NCBI RefSeq assembly: GCF_035938995.1
Contig: NZ_DASZGI010000329.1
Coordinates: 57,555 to 121,554, forward strand
Length of the DNA: 64,000 nucleotides
Source: DASZGI01 sp035938995
GTDB lineage: Bacteria; Actinomycetota; Actinomycetes; Streptomycetales; Catenulisporaceae
Reading direction: 5' to 3'
Shown here one piece after another: positions 42,027-50,820 of this stretch. Each line of letters starts with the position of its first letter. Within the stretch, counting starts at the first letter, position 1. The notes under the pieces are model-generated. The model saw only the letters and a list, made by a program, of their open reading frames with translations, had not been told where the DNA came from and made no database searches. A program made the position numbers and the translations under genes.

Positions 42027-44348
42027 TTAGTTGGCCACCCAGGTCGCGATCTGCGTTCTGGTGCGGAAACCGAGCTTGTTCAGGATGCTGCGAACGTGGC
42101 TGTCGACGGTGCGCTCGGAGATGAACAGGCGCGTGGCGATCTGCTTGTTGGTGAGCCCTTCGGCGATCAGCCGCGCGACCTCGGCTTCGCGCTTACCCAG
42201 CGGGCTCACATCGGCGTCGCCACCGCCACCGCCACCGGCTTCGCTTTGGTCGCCCTGACCGGCCCTGGCTTCGTCCGGGGATTCGCCGAGCGCGAGGCGG
42301 ATCGCCGCGTCCCGCTGGAGGTTCTTCCCGGCTTCGAACTCTGTCTTGAAGCGCGCTTCACCGAGCATCGCAGCCGCCGCCTGCTCGGCCTGGGCGAACT
42401 GCGTGGAAAGGATCGGCATGACGTTCGCGCCGGCTTCGACTCGCACCGTCTCCGCGGCGCCGAACATGGCTGCCGCCCACAGCGCGTTGCCGGAGAGAGT
42501 GGCGTGGCAGGCGTGCGCGGCCAGCAGGTAGAACTGCGCGACCCGGTCGTCAATGCGGTGCGCGGTCGCCAACGCTTCGGCGAGCAGCGGCTCCGCCTCG
42601 GCGAGCTCCCCGGCCATCAACGCGGCGGAGCCGAGGTTCAGCAGCATGATCTCGAGCGTGTAGAAGTCGCCGATCTCCCTGGACAGGCGCACACCCTCGG
42701 TCGCGCCCGCCCTGATCGTGGCGAGATCGGCCTCGAAGAACGCGTTGAACACCCGGGCCTGCAGGACCGCGAGCCTGCCGTGCACGTAGTCGATGCCTGC
42801 GACCGCCTTCTGGGCCTCGGCGAGCAGACGCGCGGCGGCCGGGCCGTCGCCGGCGATGGCCTCGGCGACCGACGCCATCGACAGCGCATCGCAGAGCAGG
42901 TCCTGCTGGCCGTTGCGCCGTGCCGCCGCCGCCGCTGCCTCGAGCTCCGGTTTGGCGACCGCCGGTTCCGCCTTCAGCACGGCCAGGAAACCGCGGATGA
43001 AGGTGGCCCAGGCACGTAGCTGCGGATCGCCGCCCTCCATCGCGAGGAACCCGCCGAGCCACCGCATGCCCTCGGTCGTCGCACGGGTGATCCAGAACCA
43101 ACTCAGGGACAGGGCAAGCTCGATGCCGCGGGAGGTGTCCCCCTGTGTCAGGCATCGACTGAGCACGGCCCGGATGTTGTCGATCTCGAGGTCCGCCCAG
43201 GGAAGCCACTCGAGAAGGCGGACGCGCACCGCCTGTCCGGGCTCGACCTTCGACCGGAAGTACTCCGTGCAGGCGAGCTCGACTGAATCCCGCTCGCCAG
43301 CCTCGTCGATCTTGAGTCGTGCGTACTCGCGCATCGTCTCGTGCAGGCGATAGCACGGCAGGCCATGGGCTTCCTCGCGGACCACCAAGGACTTGTCAAT
43401 GAGCGACGACATCAGGTCCAGCGCCTGCGCGGGCGGTGTGCCCTCAGGCATGCAGACCGCTTCCGCGTCGTCCAGCGTGAATCTGCCCGCGAACACGCAT
43501 GCCCGTCGCAGGACCGCGCGCTCGCCGTCGGTCAGCAGGTCGTGGCTCCACTCGATCGTGGTCCGCAGGGTCTGGTGGCGCGGCAGGGCGGCGCGGCTGC
43601 CTCCTGTCAGCAGGCTGAAACGGTCGGACAGGCGGTCGAGGATCTGCTCGGCCGCGAGGACCCTCGTCCGGACCGCGGCGAGCTCGATCGCCAAGGGCAG
43701 CCCGTCAAGCCGTCGGCACAGCTCTACCACCGTCGCCCGGTTGGCCGCCATCAGCTCGAACACCCCGGACGCCGCCTCAGCCCGCTCGACGAAGAGAGCC
43801 ACCGCCTCGTTCTGCCGCAGCCGGACCAGGGACTCCGTCGGGTCCGGCGAAGGCAGCTCGAGAGGCGTCACGGGGACGATGTGCTCGCCCGCGGCGGCGA
43901 GCGGCTCCCGGCTGGTGGCGATCACCCGCACGTCCGGTGCGGCTTTCAGCACATCGGTGACGACCCGCGCGGCTGTTTCGAGCAAGTGCTCGCAGTTGTC
44001 CACGACCAGGAGCAGTTCCTTCTCCCGCAGGTAAGACAGGATCAGCGCTAGAGGCTCGGTCGAGGCCTGGTCGCGCAGACCCAAGGCCGCCATGACCGCG
44101 CTGCCGACGAGCGCCGGGTCCTGCAGGTCCGCGAGTTCGACCAGCCAGGCGCCGTCGCGGAACCCGCGTCCGAGATCGGCGGCGGCGCGCACCGCCAGCC
44201 GGGTCTTGCCGACGCCGCCCGGCCCGACCAGACTGATCAGCCGCGCCTGCGTGAGTTTCTTCCTGATCTCCGCGAGTTCGCGGCGGCGGCCGACGAAGCT
44301 GGTCGTCTCGGCCGGAAGGCTGCCAGTGCGCCGGGTGGGCCTCGCCAT
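42027..44348 (-). CDS. LuxR-family regulator with ATPase domain
   Basis: 773 residues. ATPase domain with P-loop LVGPGGVGKTRLAVRAAADL near 40 and Walker B LLLVVDNCEHLLE near 112 (AfsR/STAND-like), a helical TPR-like middle, and a C-terminal LuxR helix-turn-helix at about 708-770 (LGKREAEVARLIAEGLTNKQ, IATRLFISERTVDSHVRSIL). A Gly-rich low-complexity linker (AGGGGGGDADVS) precedes the DNA-binding part. Likely ATP- and ligand-switched activator. Divergent from the ABC remnant and MMPL genes, which are candidate targets. Confidence 0.88.
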   Translation of the reverse strand: MARPTRRTGSLPAETTSFVGRRRELAEIRKKLTQARLISLVGPGGVGKTRLAVRAAADLGRGFRDGAWLVELADLQDPALVGSAVMAALGLRDQASTEPLALILSYLREKELLLVVDNCEHLLETAARVVTDVLKAAPDVRVIATSREPLAAAGEHIVPVTPLELPSPDPTESLVRLRQNEAVALFVERAEAASGVFELMAANRATVVELCRRLDGLPLAIELAAVRTRVLAAEQILDRLSDRFSLLTGGSRAALPRHQTLRTTIEWSHDLLTDGERAVLRRACVFAGRFTLDDAEAVCMPEGTPPAQALDLMSSLIDKSLVVREEAHGLPCYRLHETMREYARLKIDEAGERDSVELACTEYFRSKVEPGQAVRVRLLEWLPWADLEIDNIRAVLSRCLTQGDTSRGIELALSLSWFWITRATTEGMRWLGGFLAMEGGDPQLRAWATFIRGFLAVLKAEPAVAKPELEAAAAAARRNGQQDLLCDALSMASVAEAIAGDGPAAARLLAEAQKAVAGIDYVHGRLAVLQARVFNAFFEADLATIRAGATEGVRLSREIGDFYTLEIMLLNLGSAALMAGELAEAEPLLAEALATAHRIDDRVAQFYLLAAHACHATLSGNALWAAAMFGAAETVRVEAGANVMPILSTQFAQAEQAAAAMLGEARFKTEFEAGKNLQRDAAIRLALGESPDEARAGQGDQSEAGGGGGGDADVSPLGKREAEVARLIAEGLTNKQIATRLFISERTVDSHVRSILNKLGFRTRTQIATWVAN

Positions 44349-44472
44349 GGCAGGACGGTATTACATGCGCAGCCCACTGCGCTCGCCGGAAGCGCTGTGC
44401 TTACCGGAATCGGTGCCCGCTCGGTAATTCCACGGATATCGGCGCTCGTAGCGCCGCTCTTAGCGTGAAGAC

Positions 44473-44694
44473 ATGCCTGAGGAGCTGTCGATCCGCCGCG
44501 TGGAGGTCAGTTTCGTCGGCGCCGTCCCGGCCCGGCAGGTTGAACGCGCATCGGGCGTCAGCGACGTCCAGAGCGACGGCAGTGTCCTGCGATGCCTCGT
44601 CCGCGGCAGCTTCCAGCCCTTCCTCGAGGCGCTGCGCGGCTACGAAGTCATCGTTCTGAATTCGACGTCGATACCCGCCGAAGGATCGTCCTGA
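44473..44694 (+). pseudogene. Remnant of an ABC-transporter ATPase C-terminus
   Basis: 73-residue frame, RRVEVSFVGAVPARQVERAS, GVSDVQSDGSVLRCLV, RGSFQPFLEALRGYEVIVLN. This is the pattern of the C-terminal regulatory region of drug-exporter ABC ATPases. Walker A, signature and Walker B are absent; an in-frame TAG lies 4 codons before the ATG. The gene is therefore probably a deletion remnant, though a stand-alone small protein cannot be excluded. It precedes the MMPL gene by 27 bases. Confidence 0.5.
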
Positions 44695-44721
44695 GGCCGG
44701 TCGACAAGGGGGAGAGGGAAC

Positions 44722-47022
44722 ATGTCGGGGTTCTTCGCCGCCGCCGGGCGGTTCGCGGTCCGATTCCGCTGGGCGGTGATCGCGGCCTGGGTCGTCGCGA
44801 CCGTCCTGGCCAACCTGTACCTTCCGTCGCTGAACAGCGTAGCCAAGGGCAGCAACAGCGACTATCTGCCGCCGGGCAGTCCCAGCCGGCAGGCCGCCCA
44901 GTTGGCGGTCCCCTTCCAAAGCCCGAACCAGGCGGCCATCCCGGTCCTCGTCGCCCGCGATGGCGGCGCGTTGACCGCCGCGGACCGCGCCGCCATCGTG
45001 CGGCTGGACTCCGGTCTCGACCGGGTCGCCAACGTGCAGAAGGTCAACGATCTCGGTGTCAGCCGTGACGGCCGCGTCGATGAATCACAGGTCCTTGCGA
45101 CACTGGACCTCAGCACCCTGGGCCCGTTGGAGGACCTCGACAACGGTTTGCGCGCCGAAATCCGGTCGGCCGGCCTGCCCGGTGATCTGACCGCCCATCT
45201 CGCCGGGCCGCTGGCCGCTCAGGCCGACGCCGCCCAAAGCTCCCAGCAGGCCGGAAACGTCGGCGAGGACTTGTCCATCCTGTTCATCCTCGTGCTGCTG
45301 TTCGTCGTCTTCCGGTCCATCCTCGCCCCGCTCCTCACGCTCGCGCCCGCGGTCCTCGTCACCCAGCTCGCCGGTCCGGTGATCGGCGCGGCGGGCAAGG
45401 CCGGCCTCCCGGTCTCGTCGCTCACCGGGATCCTGCTGATCGTCCTGGCGCTCGGCGCGGGCACGGACTACGGCCTCTTCCTCGTCTTCCGGGTCCGGGA
45501 GGAACTGCGCGACGGCGTGTCCCCGCGCGACGCGGTCGTGCGCGCGCTTTCGCGGGTCGGCGAATCGATCACCTTCTCCGCCGTGACCGTCATCGCCGCG
45601 TTGCTCACGCTGCTGCTGGCTTCCCTCGGGCTGTATTCGAGCCTCGGCGCGCCGCTGGCGATCGCCGTCGCGCTGATGCTGCTGGCAGGCCTGACACTGA
45701 TGCCGGCTCTGCTGGCCGTCTTCGGGCGGGCGGCGTTCTGGCCATCGAAGACGACGCGCAGCGCGCGACGCCCCGGCTGGTGGGGTCGCACCGCCGGGCG
45801 CATCGTGCGCCGACCGGCCACCACGCTCGTCCTCGGGCTGCTCGGATTCGGGGCGCTGGCGATCGCAGCGATCGCATACGTCCCGGGCGGCTTCGGCAGC
45901 GGGCCGGCCGCGCCTACGGGCTCCGACTCGGCCGCGGGCAACGCGCTGCTCGCCGCCCACTTCCCGACCGCCAGCCGCAACCCGACCGGCGTGCTGCTGC
46001 GCTTCCCCGACTCGGTCTGGACCGACCCGGCCCCCGTCGCCCGGGCCCAGCGCCTGCTCGCGGCATCCCCGCAGTTCAACAGCGTCGTCGGCCCCTTCGA
46101 CTCCGGCCAGGTCACGCTCGCCGCCGACCAGCTGACGTCCCTGCACGCGACTCTCGGCGATCCCGCGGCGTTGCCCGCGGTTCCGCCGCCCGGCAGTGGC
46201 GTCCAGGACGCCGAGTGGGCCGCCTACCGCGCGGAAAGCCAGTTCATCAGCCCAGACGGCCGTACGGTTCAGTTCGAAGTCGGCCTGACCGCCGGAGCCG
46301 CGGATTCGAATGCCGCGGCCCATCAGATCCCGGCCATCCGCGCCGCCGTCGCCGCCTTCGCCCGCGAGGCCGGCGCCACCGCGAACGGCGTCACCGGCCA
46401 GGCGGCCAGCGTCTACGACGTGGGTCAGACCTCTGACGGGGACCTGCTGCGCATCTTCCCGGTCGCCGTTCTCGCGATCGCGATCCTGCTCGCGCTCGTG
46501 CTGCGCAGCCTGATCGCGCCGCTCTACCTCATCGCGTCGGTGGCGGTCAGCTATCTGGCCGCGTTCGGTCTGTCCGTGCTGCTCTTCCAGCACGCGAACG
46601 GCGGCTCGCTGCCGTACTTCGTGCCGTTCCTGATGTTCCTGTTCCTGCTGGCCCTCGGCGAGGACTACAACATCCTCGTCATGACCCGGATCCGCGAGGA
46701 GGCGGGCGACATTCCGCTGCGGGAGGCGGTTCCCCACGCCTTGGAGCACACCGGCTCGACCATCAGCTCGGCCGGACTCGTCCTCGCGGGAACCTTCGGG
46801 GTCTTCGCCTTTGTCGAGAACGGGCAGCCCGGCGGGGGCGTCTACCGGGACATCCTGGCCTCCCTCGCGATCGGCATCCTGATGGACGCCTTCCTCGTGC
46901 GCACCCTGCTCGTCCCGGCGACGGTCGCGCTCCTCGGCCGGTGGAACTGGTGGCCGTCGGCGCACGGCAGACCGGTGGAGGCCGAGCGGAGCCCGGCCCC
47001 CACGCCGACGGCCGTCCGATGA
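44722..47022 (+). CDS. MMPL/RND-family membrane transporter
   Basis: 766 residues and about 12 membrane segments in two halves. First half: MSGFFAAAGRFAVRFRWAVI start, periplasmic loop to about 190, GAGTDYGLFLVFRVREELRD near 250. Second half: LLALGEDYNILVMTRIREEA near 655, the mirror of the first. Family exports lipids, polyketides or small hydrophobic compounds using the proton gradient. A strong site (AGGGGGAGAGGG) precedes the ATG. ATGA overlap with the monooxygenase gene suggests a functional pair. Confidence 0.9.
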   Translation: MSGFFAAAGRFAVRFRWAVIAAWVVATVLANLYLPSLNSVAKGSNSDYLPPGSPSRQAAQLAVPFQSPNQAAIPVLVARDGGALTAADRAAIVRLDSGLDRVANVQKVNDLGVSRDGRVDESQVLATLDLSTLGPLEDLDNGLRAEIRSAGLPGDLTAHLAGPLAAQADAAQSSQQAGNVGEDLSILFILVLLFVVFRSILAPLLTLAPAVLVTQLAGPVIGAAGKAGLPVSSLTGILLIVLALGAGTDYGLFLVFRVREELRDGVSPRDAVVRALSRVGESITFSAVTVIAALLTLLLASLGLYSSLGAPLAIAVALMLLAGLTLMPALLAVFGRAAFWPSKTTRSARRPGWWGRTAGRIVRRPATTLVLGLLGFGALAIAAIAYVPGGFGSGPAAPTGSDSAAGNALLAAHFPTASRNPTGVLLRFPDSVWTDPAPVARAQRLLAASPQFNSVVGPFDSGQVTLAADQLTSLHATLGDPAALPAVPPPGSGVQDAEWAAYRAESQFISPDGRTVQFEVGLTAGAADSNAAAHQIPAIRAAVAAFAREAGATANGVTGQAASVYDVGQTSDGDLLRIFPVAVLAIAILLALVLRSLIAPLYLIASVAVSYLAAFGLSVLLFQHANGGSLPYFVPFLMFLFLLALGEDYNILVMTRIREEAGDIPLREAVPHALEHTGSTISSAGLVLAGTFGVFAFVENGQPGGGVYRDILASLAIGILMDAFLVRTLLVPATVALLGRWNWWPSAHGRPVEAERSPAPTPTAVR

Positions 47023-48557
47023 GGCGCGCCGCCGCGGCCGCGGTCCCCGCTCTGGACCGCGGTCGCGGCCGCGTGTGCATCGTCGGCGCCGGGTCATCGG
47101 GAATCGCCGCCTGCCAGGCCCTCCACGCTCGTGGGATACCGTTCGACTGCTTCGAGGCAGGTACGGAGGTGGGCGGCAACTGGCGGTACCCCAGTGACAA
47201 CGGGATGTCGTCCGCCTACCGATCGCTGCACGCGAAGTCGTCCCGGAAGGGCATGCAGTACGCGACCTTCCCTATCCCAGACGATTATCCGAATTACCTG
47301 AGCCACACCGCGGTCGCAAAGTACCTTGACGACTACGTCGACCACTTCGGCTTCCGCGGGAGCATCAGATTCCAGACGAGCGTCGTCTGGGCCGAACCGG
47401 GGTGGGAAGGCGGCTGGGACGTCACGATAAGGCGCCGCCACACCACAGAGGAACGCACCGAGCGATACGCCGCGGTGATCGTCGCCAACGGTCACCACTG
47501 GGCCCCTAAGTATCCGGAGCCGACCTTTCCCGGTGCGGATACCTTTACCGGCGAGCAGTTCCACTCGCACGACTACCGCACACCTGAGCCCTACGCCGAC
47601 AAACGTGTCCTGATCCTCGGCATCGGCAACTCCGCATGCGACATCGCGACGGATTGCTCACAGGTCGCCGCCCGCACCCTGATCGCGATGCGGCGCGGTG
47701 CCCACATCGTGCCGAAATACCTCTTCGGCACCCCTATCGATCACCTGACACTTATGCGCTTAGGCACGCGGACCCCGCGCTGTCTCCAAAACGGAGCAGC
47801 CGGGATGCTCATGCGCATCGCCCAGGGCAACGTCACGGCGTACGGGCTGCCCAAGCCCGATCACAAGCTGCTGTCAATGCCCCCGACGGTGTCGGACAGC
47901 CTGCTCAGCCGGGTCGATCACGGCGACATCATCGTCAAGCCGACCATCGACCGACTCGACGGTGACCGCGTTCATTTCACCGACGGCAGCTGCGAAAAGG
48001 TCGACACGGTCATCTACTGCACCGGGTACAGAATTCGCCATCCGTTCCTCGACGAGGCGGCGGTGCTCGGCGAGGGCGGAAGCAGCGGCCAACCGCGTCT
48101 GTACCGACGCGTCATCCCGCCCCACCTGCCCGGGCTGTATTTCATCGGCCTGGTCCAACCGCTCGGCGCCATCATGCCGATCGCGGAAGCCCAGGCGCAG
48201 TGGGCGGCCGATCTCCTCGAAGGCCAGGCGACACTGCCACAGCCAGCGCAAATGAACCGCGAAATCGACAGGCATCGTGCCGTGGCTGCCCGCCGATACG
48301 ACCCTGCGGCCCAACCCGGTATCCGTGTGGATTTCCTCCCGTACCTGCGAGAGATCCACCGAGAGCGGATGGCGGGCGCCAAGCGCGCACGAGCCGCGGG
48401 TGTGGGATGGCTCCGGTCGCCAAGTGCGGGATGGCTCCGGTTGTCGAAGGCGTCGTCGACCACGACGACCGCTGGCCCTCCGCCATCCCGCGCGCTTACA
48501 GACACTGCCCCCGCAGACCGCTACGTCCACGCCAGCCGCGATCTGTCCGCCCAGTAA
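47019..48557 (+). CDS. Flavin-containing monooxygenase
   Basis: 512 residues. FAD motif VCIVGAGSSGIAACQALHAR near 20; FMO/BVMO fingerprint FTGEQFHSHDY near 185; NADPH-binding ILGIGNSACDIATDCSQVA near 205; TGYRIRHPF near 350. It oxygenates N, S or C centres of small molecules with NADPH and O2. The ATG at 47019 overlaps the MMPL stop. The tail after about 440 is low-complexity, including a 14-bp direct repeat (GGGATGGCTCCGGT, twice) and a Thr run, unlike the conserved body. Confidence 0.88.
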   Translation: MRRAAAAAVPALDRGRGRVCIVGAGSSGIAACQALHARGIPFDCFEAGTEVGGNWRYPSDNGMSSAYRSLHAKSSRKGMQYATFPIPDDYPNYLSHTAVAKYLDDYVDHFGFRGSIRFQTSVVWAEPGWEGGWDVTIRRRHTTEERTERYAAVIVANGHHWAPKYPEPTFPGADTFTGEQFHSHDYRTPEPYADKRVLILGIGNSACDIATDCSQVAARTLIAMRRGAHIVPKYLFGTPIDHLTLMRLGTRTPRCLQNGAAGMLMRIAQGNVTAYGLPKPDHKLLSMPPTVSDSLLSRVDHGDIIVKPTIDRLDGDRVHFTDGSCEKVDTVIYCTGYRIRHPFLDEAAVLGEGGSSGQPRLYRRVIPPHLPGLYFIGLVQPLGAIMPIAEAQAQWAADLLEGQATLPQPAQMNREIDRHRAVAARRYDPAAQPGIRVDFLPYLREIHRERMAGAKRARAAGVGWLRSPSAGWLRLSKASSTTTTAGPPPSRALTDTAPADRYVHASRDLSAQ

Positions 48558-48558
48558 G

Positions 48559-48588
48559 CGCTGGCCGCCACAGACAATGCGGCCAGCG
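48559..48588 (+). terminator. Hairpin after the monooxygenase gene
   Basis: CGCTGGCCGC (48559-48568) pairs exactly with 48579-48588 over a 10-base loop, one base after the stop codon. Confidence 0.65.
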
Positions 48589-48621
48589 ACTCCAGCTGAT
48601 CGGCCGTAAGACGCATGTCAC

Positions 48622-48657
48622 TCGACACCGCTCCGGTGTGCGACTAAAATAGTCGCA
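48622..48657 (+). promoter_or_regulatory. Antitoxin-toxin promoter with dyad operator; probably leaderless
   Basis: -35 TCGACA (48622-48627), 17-base spacer, -10 TAAAAT (48645-48650), ATG at 48657. The -10 lies 6 bases before the ATG, so the transcript probably begins at or next to the start codon. A perfect dyad TGCGACTA-AAA-TAGTCGCA (48639-48657) covers the -10 and reaches the first base of the start codon, ideal for repression by its own antitoxin. Confidence 0.7.
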
Positions 48658-48893
48658 TGAGCGTGAGCCTTTACATCCGAGACATGCCGGAAGAGCTACG
48701 TGATCGTGTCAAGCAGCGCGCCGCTGCTAACCGGCAGTCGATCAACTCCTTCCTGCTCGACCTGATCGAGCGGGAGATGCAGTTGCCGACCCTCGATGAA
48801 TGGCTCGATGGGCTCGACGACCTGCCGAAGGTCCCCGACGTGACCACGGGTGAGATCGTGGAGGTCATTCGAGATGTCCGGGAATCGTCGTGA
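48657..48893 (+). CDS. Ribbon-helix-helix antitoxin (VapB/FitA-type)
   Basis: 78 residues. RHH DNA-binding start SVSLYIRDMPEELRDRVKQR, then AANRQSINSFLLDLIEREMQ, followed by an acidic toxin-binding tail (PTLDEWLDGLDDLPKVPDV). GTGA overlap with the toxin gene. The dyad over its own promoter is its likely operator. Confidence 0.88.
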   Translation: MSVSLYIRDMPEELRDRVKQRAAANRQSINSFLLDLIEREMQLPTLDEWLDGLDDLPKVPDVTTGEIVEVIRDVRESS

Positions 48894-49294
48894 GTGAGGG
48901 CTTGGCCGTCATCGACGCATCCTGCATCGTGCGCATCCTGACCTCGTCCGACGAGGTGGCGTCGGTCGTTAAATCCTTCTTGCGCGGCAAGGCCCTGTAC
49001 GCACCTACGCTGGTGGACTACGAGGTGACATCTGCGCTGCGCGGTCTTGCACGCAAGCGCCCGGAAGTCGAACAGGCCGCCGGCGCCTATCTGCGCTACG
49101 TGGCGGCCATGCCGATCCGCCGCGAGAGCGCGCAGCCGTTGATCGCCAGGGTGTGGAGTCTGCGGCACAACTACGCGGCGTACGACGCTTCTTATGTAGC
49201 TCTCGCCGAGGCACTTGACGCGACGCTGGTCACCTGCGATGAGAAGTTCGCCCGCGCGGGCGCCGCGCGCTGCCCGATCGAGACGATCGGCTGA
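48890..49294 (+). CDS. PIN-domain toxin (VapC/FitB-type)
   Basis: 134 residues. Acidic Mg2+ site: VIDASCIVRIL at the start, LVDYEVTSALRGLARK near 43, YAAYDASYVALAEALDATLV and TCDEKFARA near the end. Predicted RNase, neutralised by the preceding antitoxin. It is a different subtype from the toxin at 40502. Confidence 0.9.
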   Translation: MSEGLAVIDASCIVRILTSSDEVASVVKSFLRGKALYAPTLVDYEVTSALRGLARKRPEVEQAAGAYLRYVAAMPIRRESAQPLIARVWSLRHNYAAYDASYVALAEALDATLVTCDEKFARAGAARCPIETIG

Positions 49295-49365
49295 AGCGTC
49301 CACAGCACTCGATTAGCCGTTGTTGTGATGCACGCCCGCGTCTGCGATCGCGACCTGCTCAGCCG

Positions 49366-49520
49366 ATGCCTGGATGGGTCGTCTCCTCCATCGAGGCGCG
49401 GCAACGGGCGGCGATGGCCGAGCTGGCGGCGTCGACCGACGGCCCGGAGGAGGCGATGCGCGCGCTGTGGGAGCGGCTCAGCACGCCTGAGCTGCGCCCG
49501 TTCGTCCGGCTCTTCTTTTA
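49366..49520 (+). pseudogene. Remnant of a TetR-family regulator C-terminal domain
   Basis: Plus-strand frame reading SSIEARQRAAMAELAASTDG, PEEAMRALWERLSTPELRPF, VRLFF. This resembles the ligand-domain segment of TetR/AcrR regulators. No DNA-binding helix-turn-helix lies upstream, and the similarity stops at about 49517 where the convergent AhpD-like gene ends. Likely a deletion remnant. Confidence 0.5.
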
Positions 49521-50087
49521 CCGCACGACGTTGTTGTCCTCCGGAGCGTACGCCGCCAACGGCTCGTCAAGCGGGGCGCGCGTCATTCGGTTGGCGAGCG
49601 TGGACATCGTGTAGGCACCGATACCCAACACCACTTCGAGGGCGTTCTGCGCCGTGTAGCCGTGACCCATGAAGGTCTCGAGTGTTTCCGCGCTGACCGC
49701 CCCCGCGTCGTCGATCACCTGATGCGTGAAGCGGCGTATCGCTTCCAGGCGCGGATCGTCCAGCTCTTGTCGGCCTCGCAATGCATTGATGATTTCTGTG
49801 GTCGCACCCAGCGCGTGCAGCCTGGCGGTGTGCATGGCGATGCAGATGTGGCAGCCGTTGCGAGTCGCGATCGTCATGATGAGCACCTCGCGGGACAGCG
49901 GGTCGAGCGTCGTCCTCTCGAACAGCGCGCTCGCCTTCAAGAAGCCTTCGAGCAGGTGCGGCGAGGTGGCCAGCAGGCCCACGCCGGACGGCAGGTAACC
50001 CAGGTGCTCGATCGTGGAGCGCATGGCGCCGCGAGACCCCTGCGGCGCCGATTCGAGCGTGTGACAGACAAACGGAGCGTGAGACAC
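49518..50087 (-). CDS. Carboxymuconolactone-decarboxylase/AhpD-like protein
   Basis: 189 residues. Contains the redox motif RNGCHICIAMHTARLHALGA (CxxC with nearby His) near residue 80 and the helical core FERTTLDPLSREVLIMTIAT. Family members are alkylhydroperoxidases or decarboxylases. GTG start. Divergent from the MarR gene across 90 bases with a shared dyad, so it is probably the regulated target. Confidence 0.85.
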   Translation of the reverse strand: MSHAPFVCHTLESAPQGSRGAMRSTIEHLGYLPSGVGLLATSPHLLEGFLKASALFERTTLDPLSREVLIMTIATRNGCHICIAMHTARLHALGATTEIINALRGRQELDDPRLEAIRRFTHQVIDDAGAVSAETLETFMGHGYTAQNALEVVLGIGAYTMSTLANRMTRAPLDEPLAAYAPEDNNVVR

Positions 50088-50124
50088 GCGTCCCCCTCTG
50101 CAGGCGTCGGCCTTCGGCCACGCC

Positions 50125-50146
50125 TATAATCGACAATGTGGTTGTC
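50125..50146. promoter_or_regulatory. -10 element and dyad GACAA-N5-TTGTC
   Basis: TATAAT at 50125-50130 on the plus strand. Just downstream GACAA (50132-50136) and TTGTC (50142-50146) form an inverted repeat; a third TTGTC occurs at 50163. Typical of a MarR site controlling both divergent genes. Confidence 0.5.
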
Positions 50147-50177
50147 TATAACGTAAACCAGGTTGTCGGATTCCGCA

Positions 50178-50669
50178 ATGGCTGAGCTCCGCGCAGCGCG
50201 TCCGCCCGCCGCCGTTCCGGGCTACGAGCTCCCGCTGCTGCTGTTCGCGAACTTCCGCGGCATAATCGACGAGCTGCACGCCGAACTGGCCCGCCAGGGA
50301 CACCCAGACGTGCGCCCCGCCTACGGCTTCGCCATGCAGGCCATCGGCCGCGACGGCGCGACGGCGAGCGAACTCGGGCGCCGACTTGGTGTGTCGAAGC
50401 AAGCCGCGGGCAAGACGGTGGACCGGCTCGAACACCTCGGCTATGCGGAGCGCATCGACGACGCCGCGGACGCCAGGCGCAAGCTCGTCCGGCTTACGCC
50501 CCGGGGTATCGACTCCCTGATGCGCTCAGCCGCGATCTTCGATGAGCTCCGTGCGCGCTGGGCTGCCAATCTCGGTGCCGAACGTCTCGAAAGCGTCGAG
50601 GACGCCCTGCGTGTTATGGCTCCTGCGAGCGGCTTCCGTCTTGACGTCGCCGGTTGGTTCGGCGGGTAG
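50178..50669 (+). CDS. MarR-family transcriptional regulator
   Basis: 163 residues from the ATG; a TTG at 50163 would add five. Winged helix: ATASELGRRLGVSKQAAGKT, VDRLEHLGYAERIDDAADAR, RKLVRLTPRGID. Dimerises through the terminal helices. Likely senses a phenolic or oxidant and represses the divergent AhpD-like gene and itself. Confidence 0.87.
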   Translation: MAELRAARPPAAVPGYELPLLLFANFRGIIDELHAELARQGHPDVRPAYGFAMQAIGRDGATASELGRRLGVSKQAAGKTVDRLEHLGYAERIDDAADARRKLVRLTPRGIDSLMRSAAIFDELRARWAANLGAERLESVEDALRVMAPASGFRLDVAGWFGG

Positions 50670-50820
50670 TGTTCCAGGCGTCGCAGCTGCCAATAACAGG
50701 TCTACAGGAAGGGCGGGGAGTTTGGGGGTGAGCGTCTGAGCTGGGATGGGCTGGCAGACGAACTCCAGTGGTGCGCGGGCGAGGACTGATGCGCCGTTGT
50801 GTGAACGCTAGAGTGCTCAG

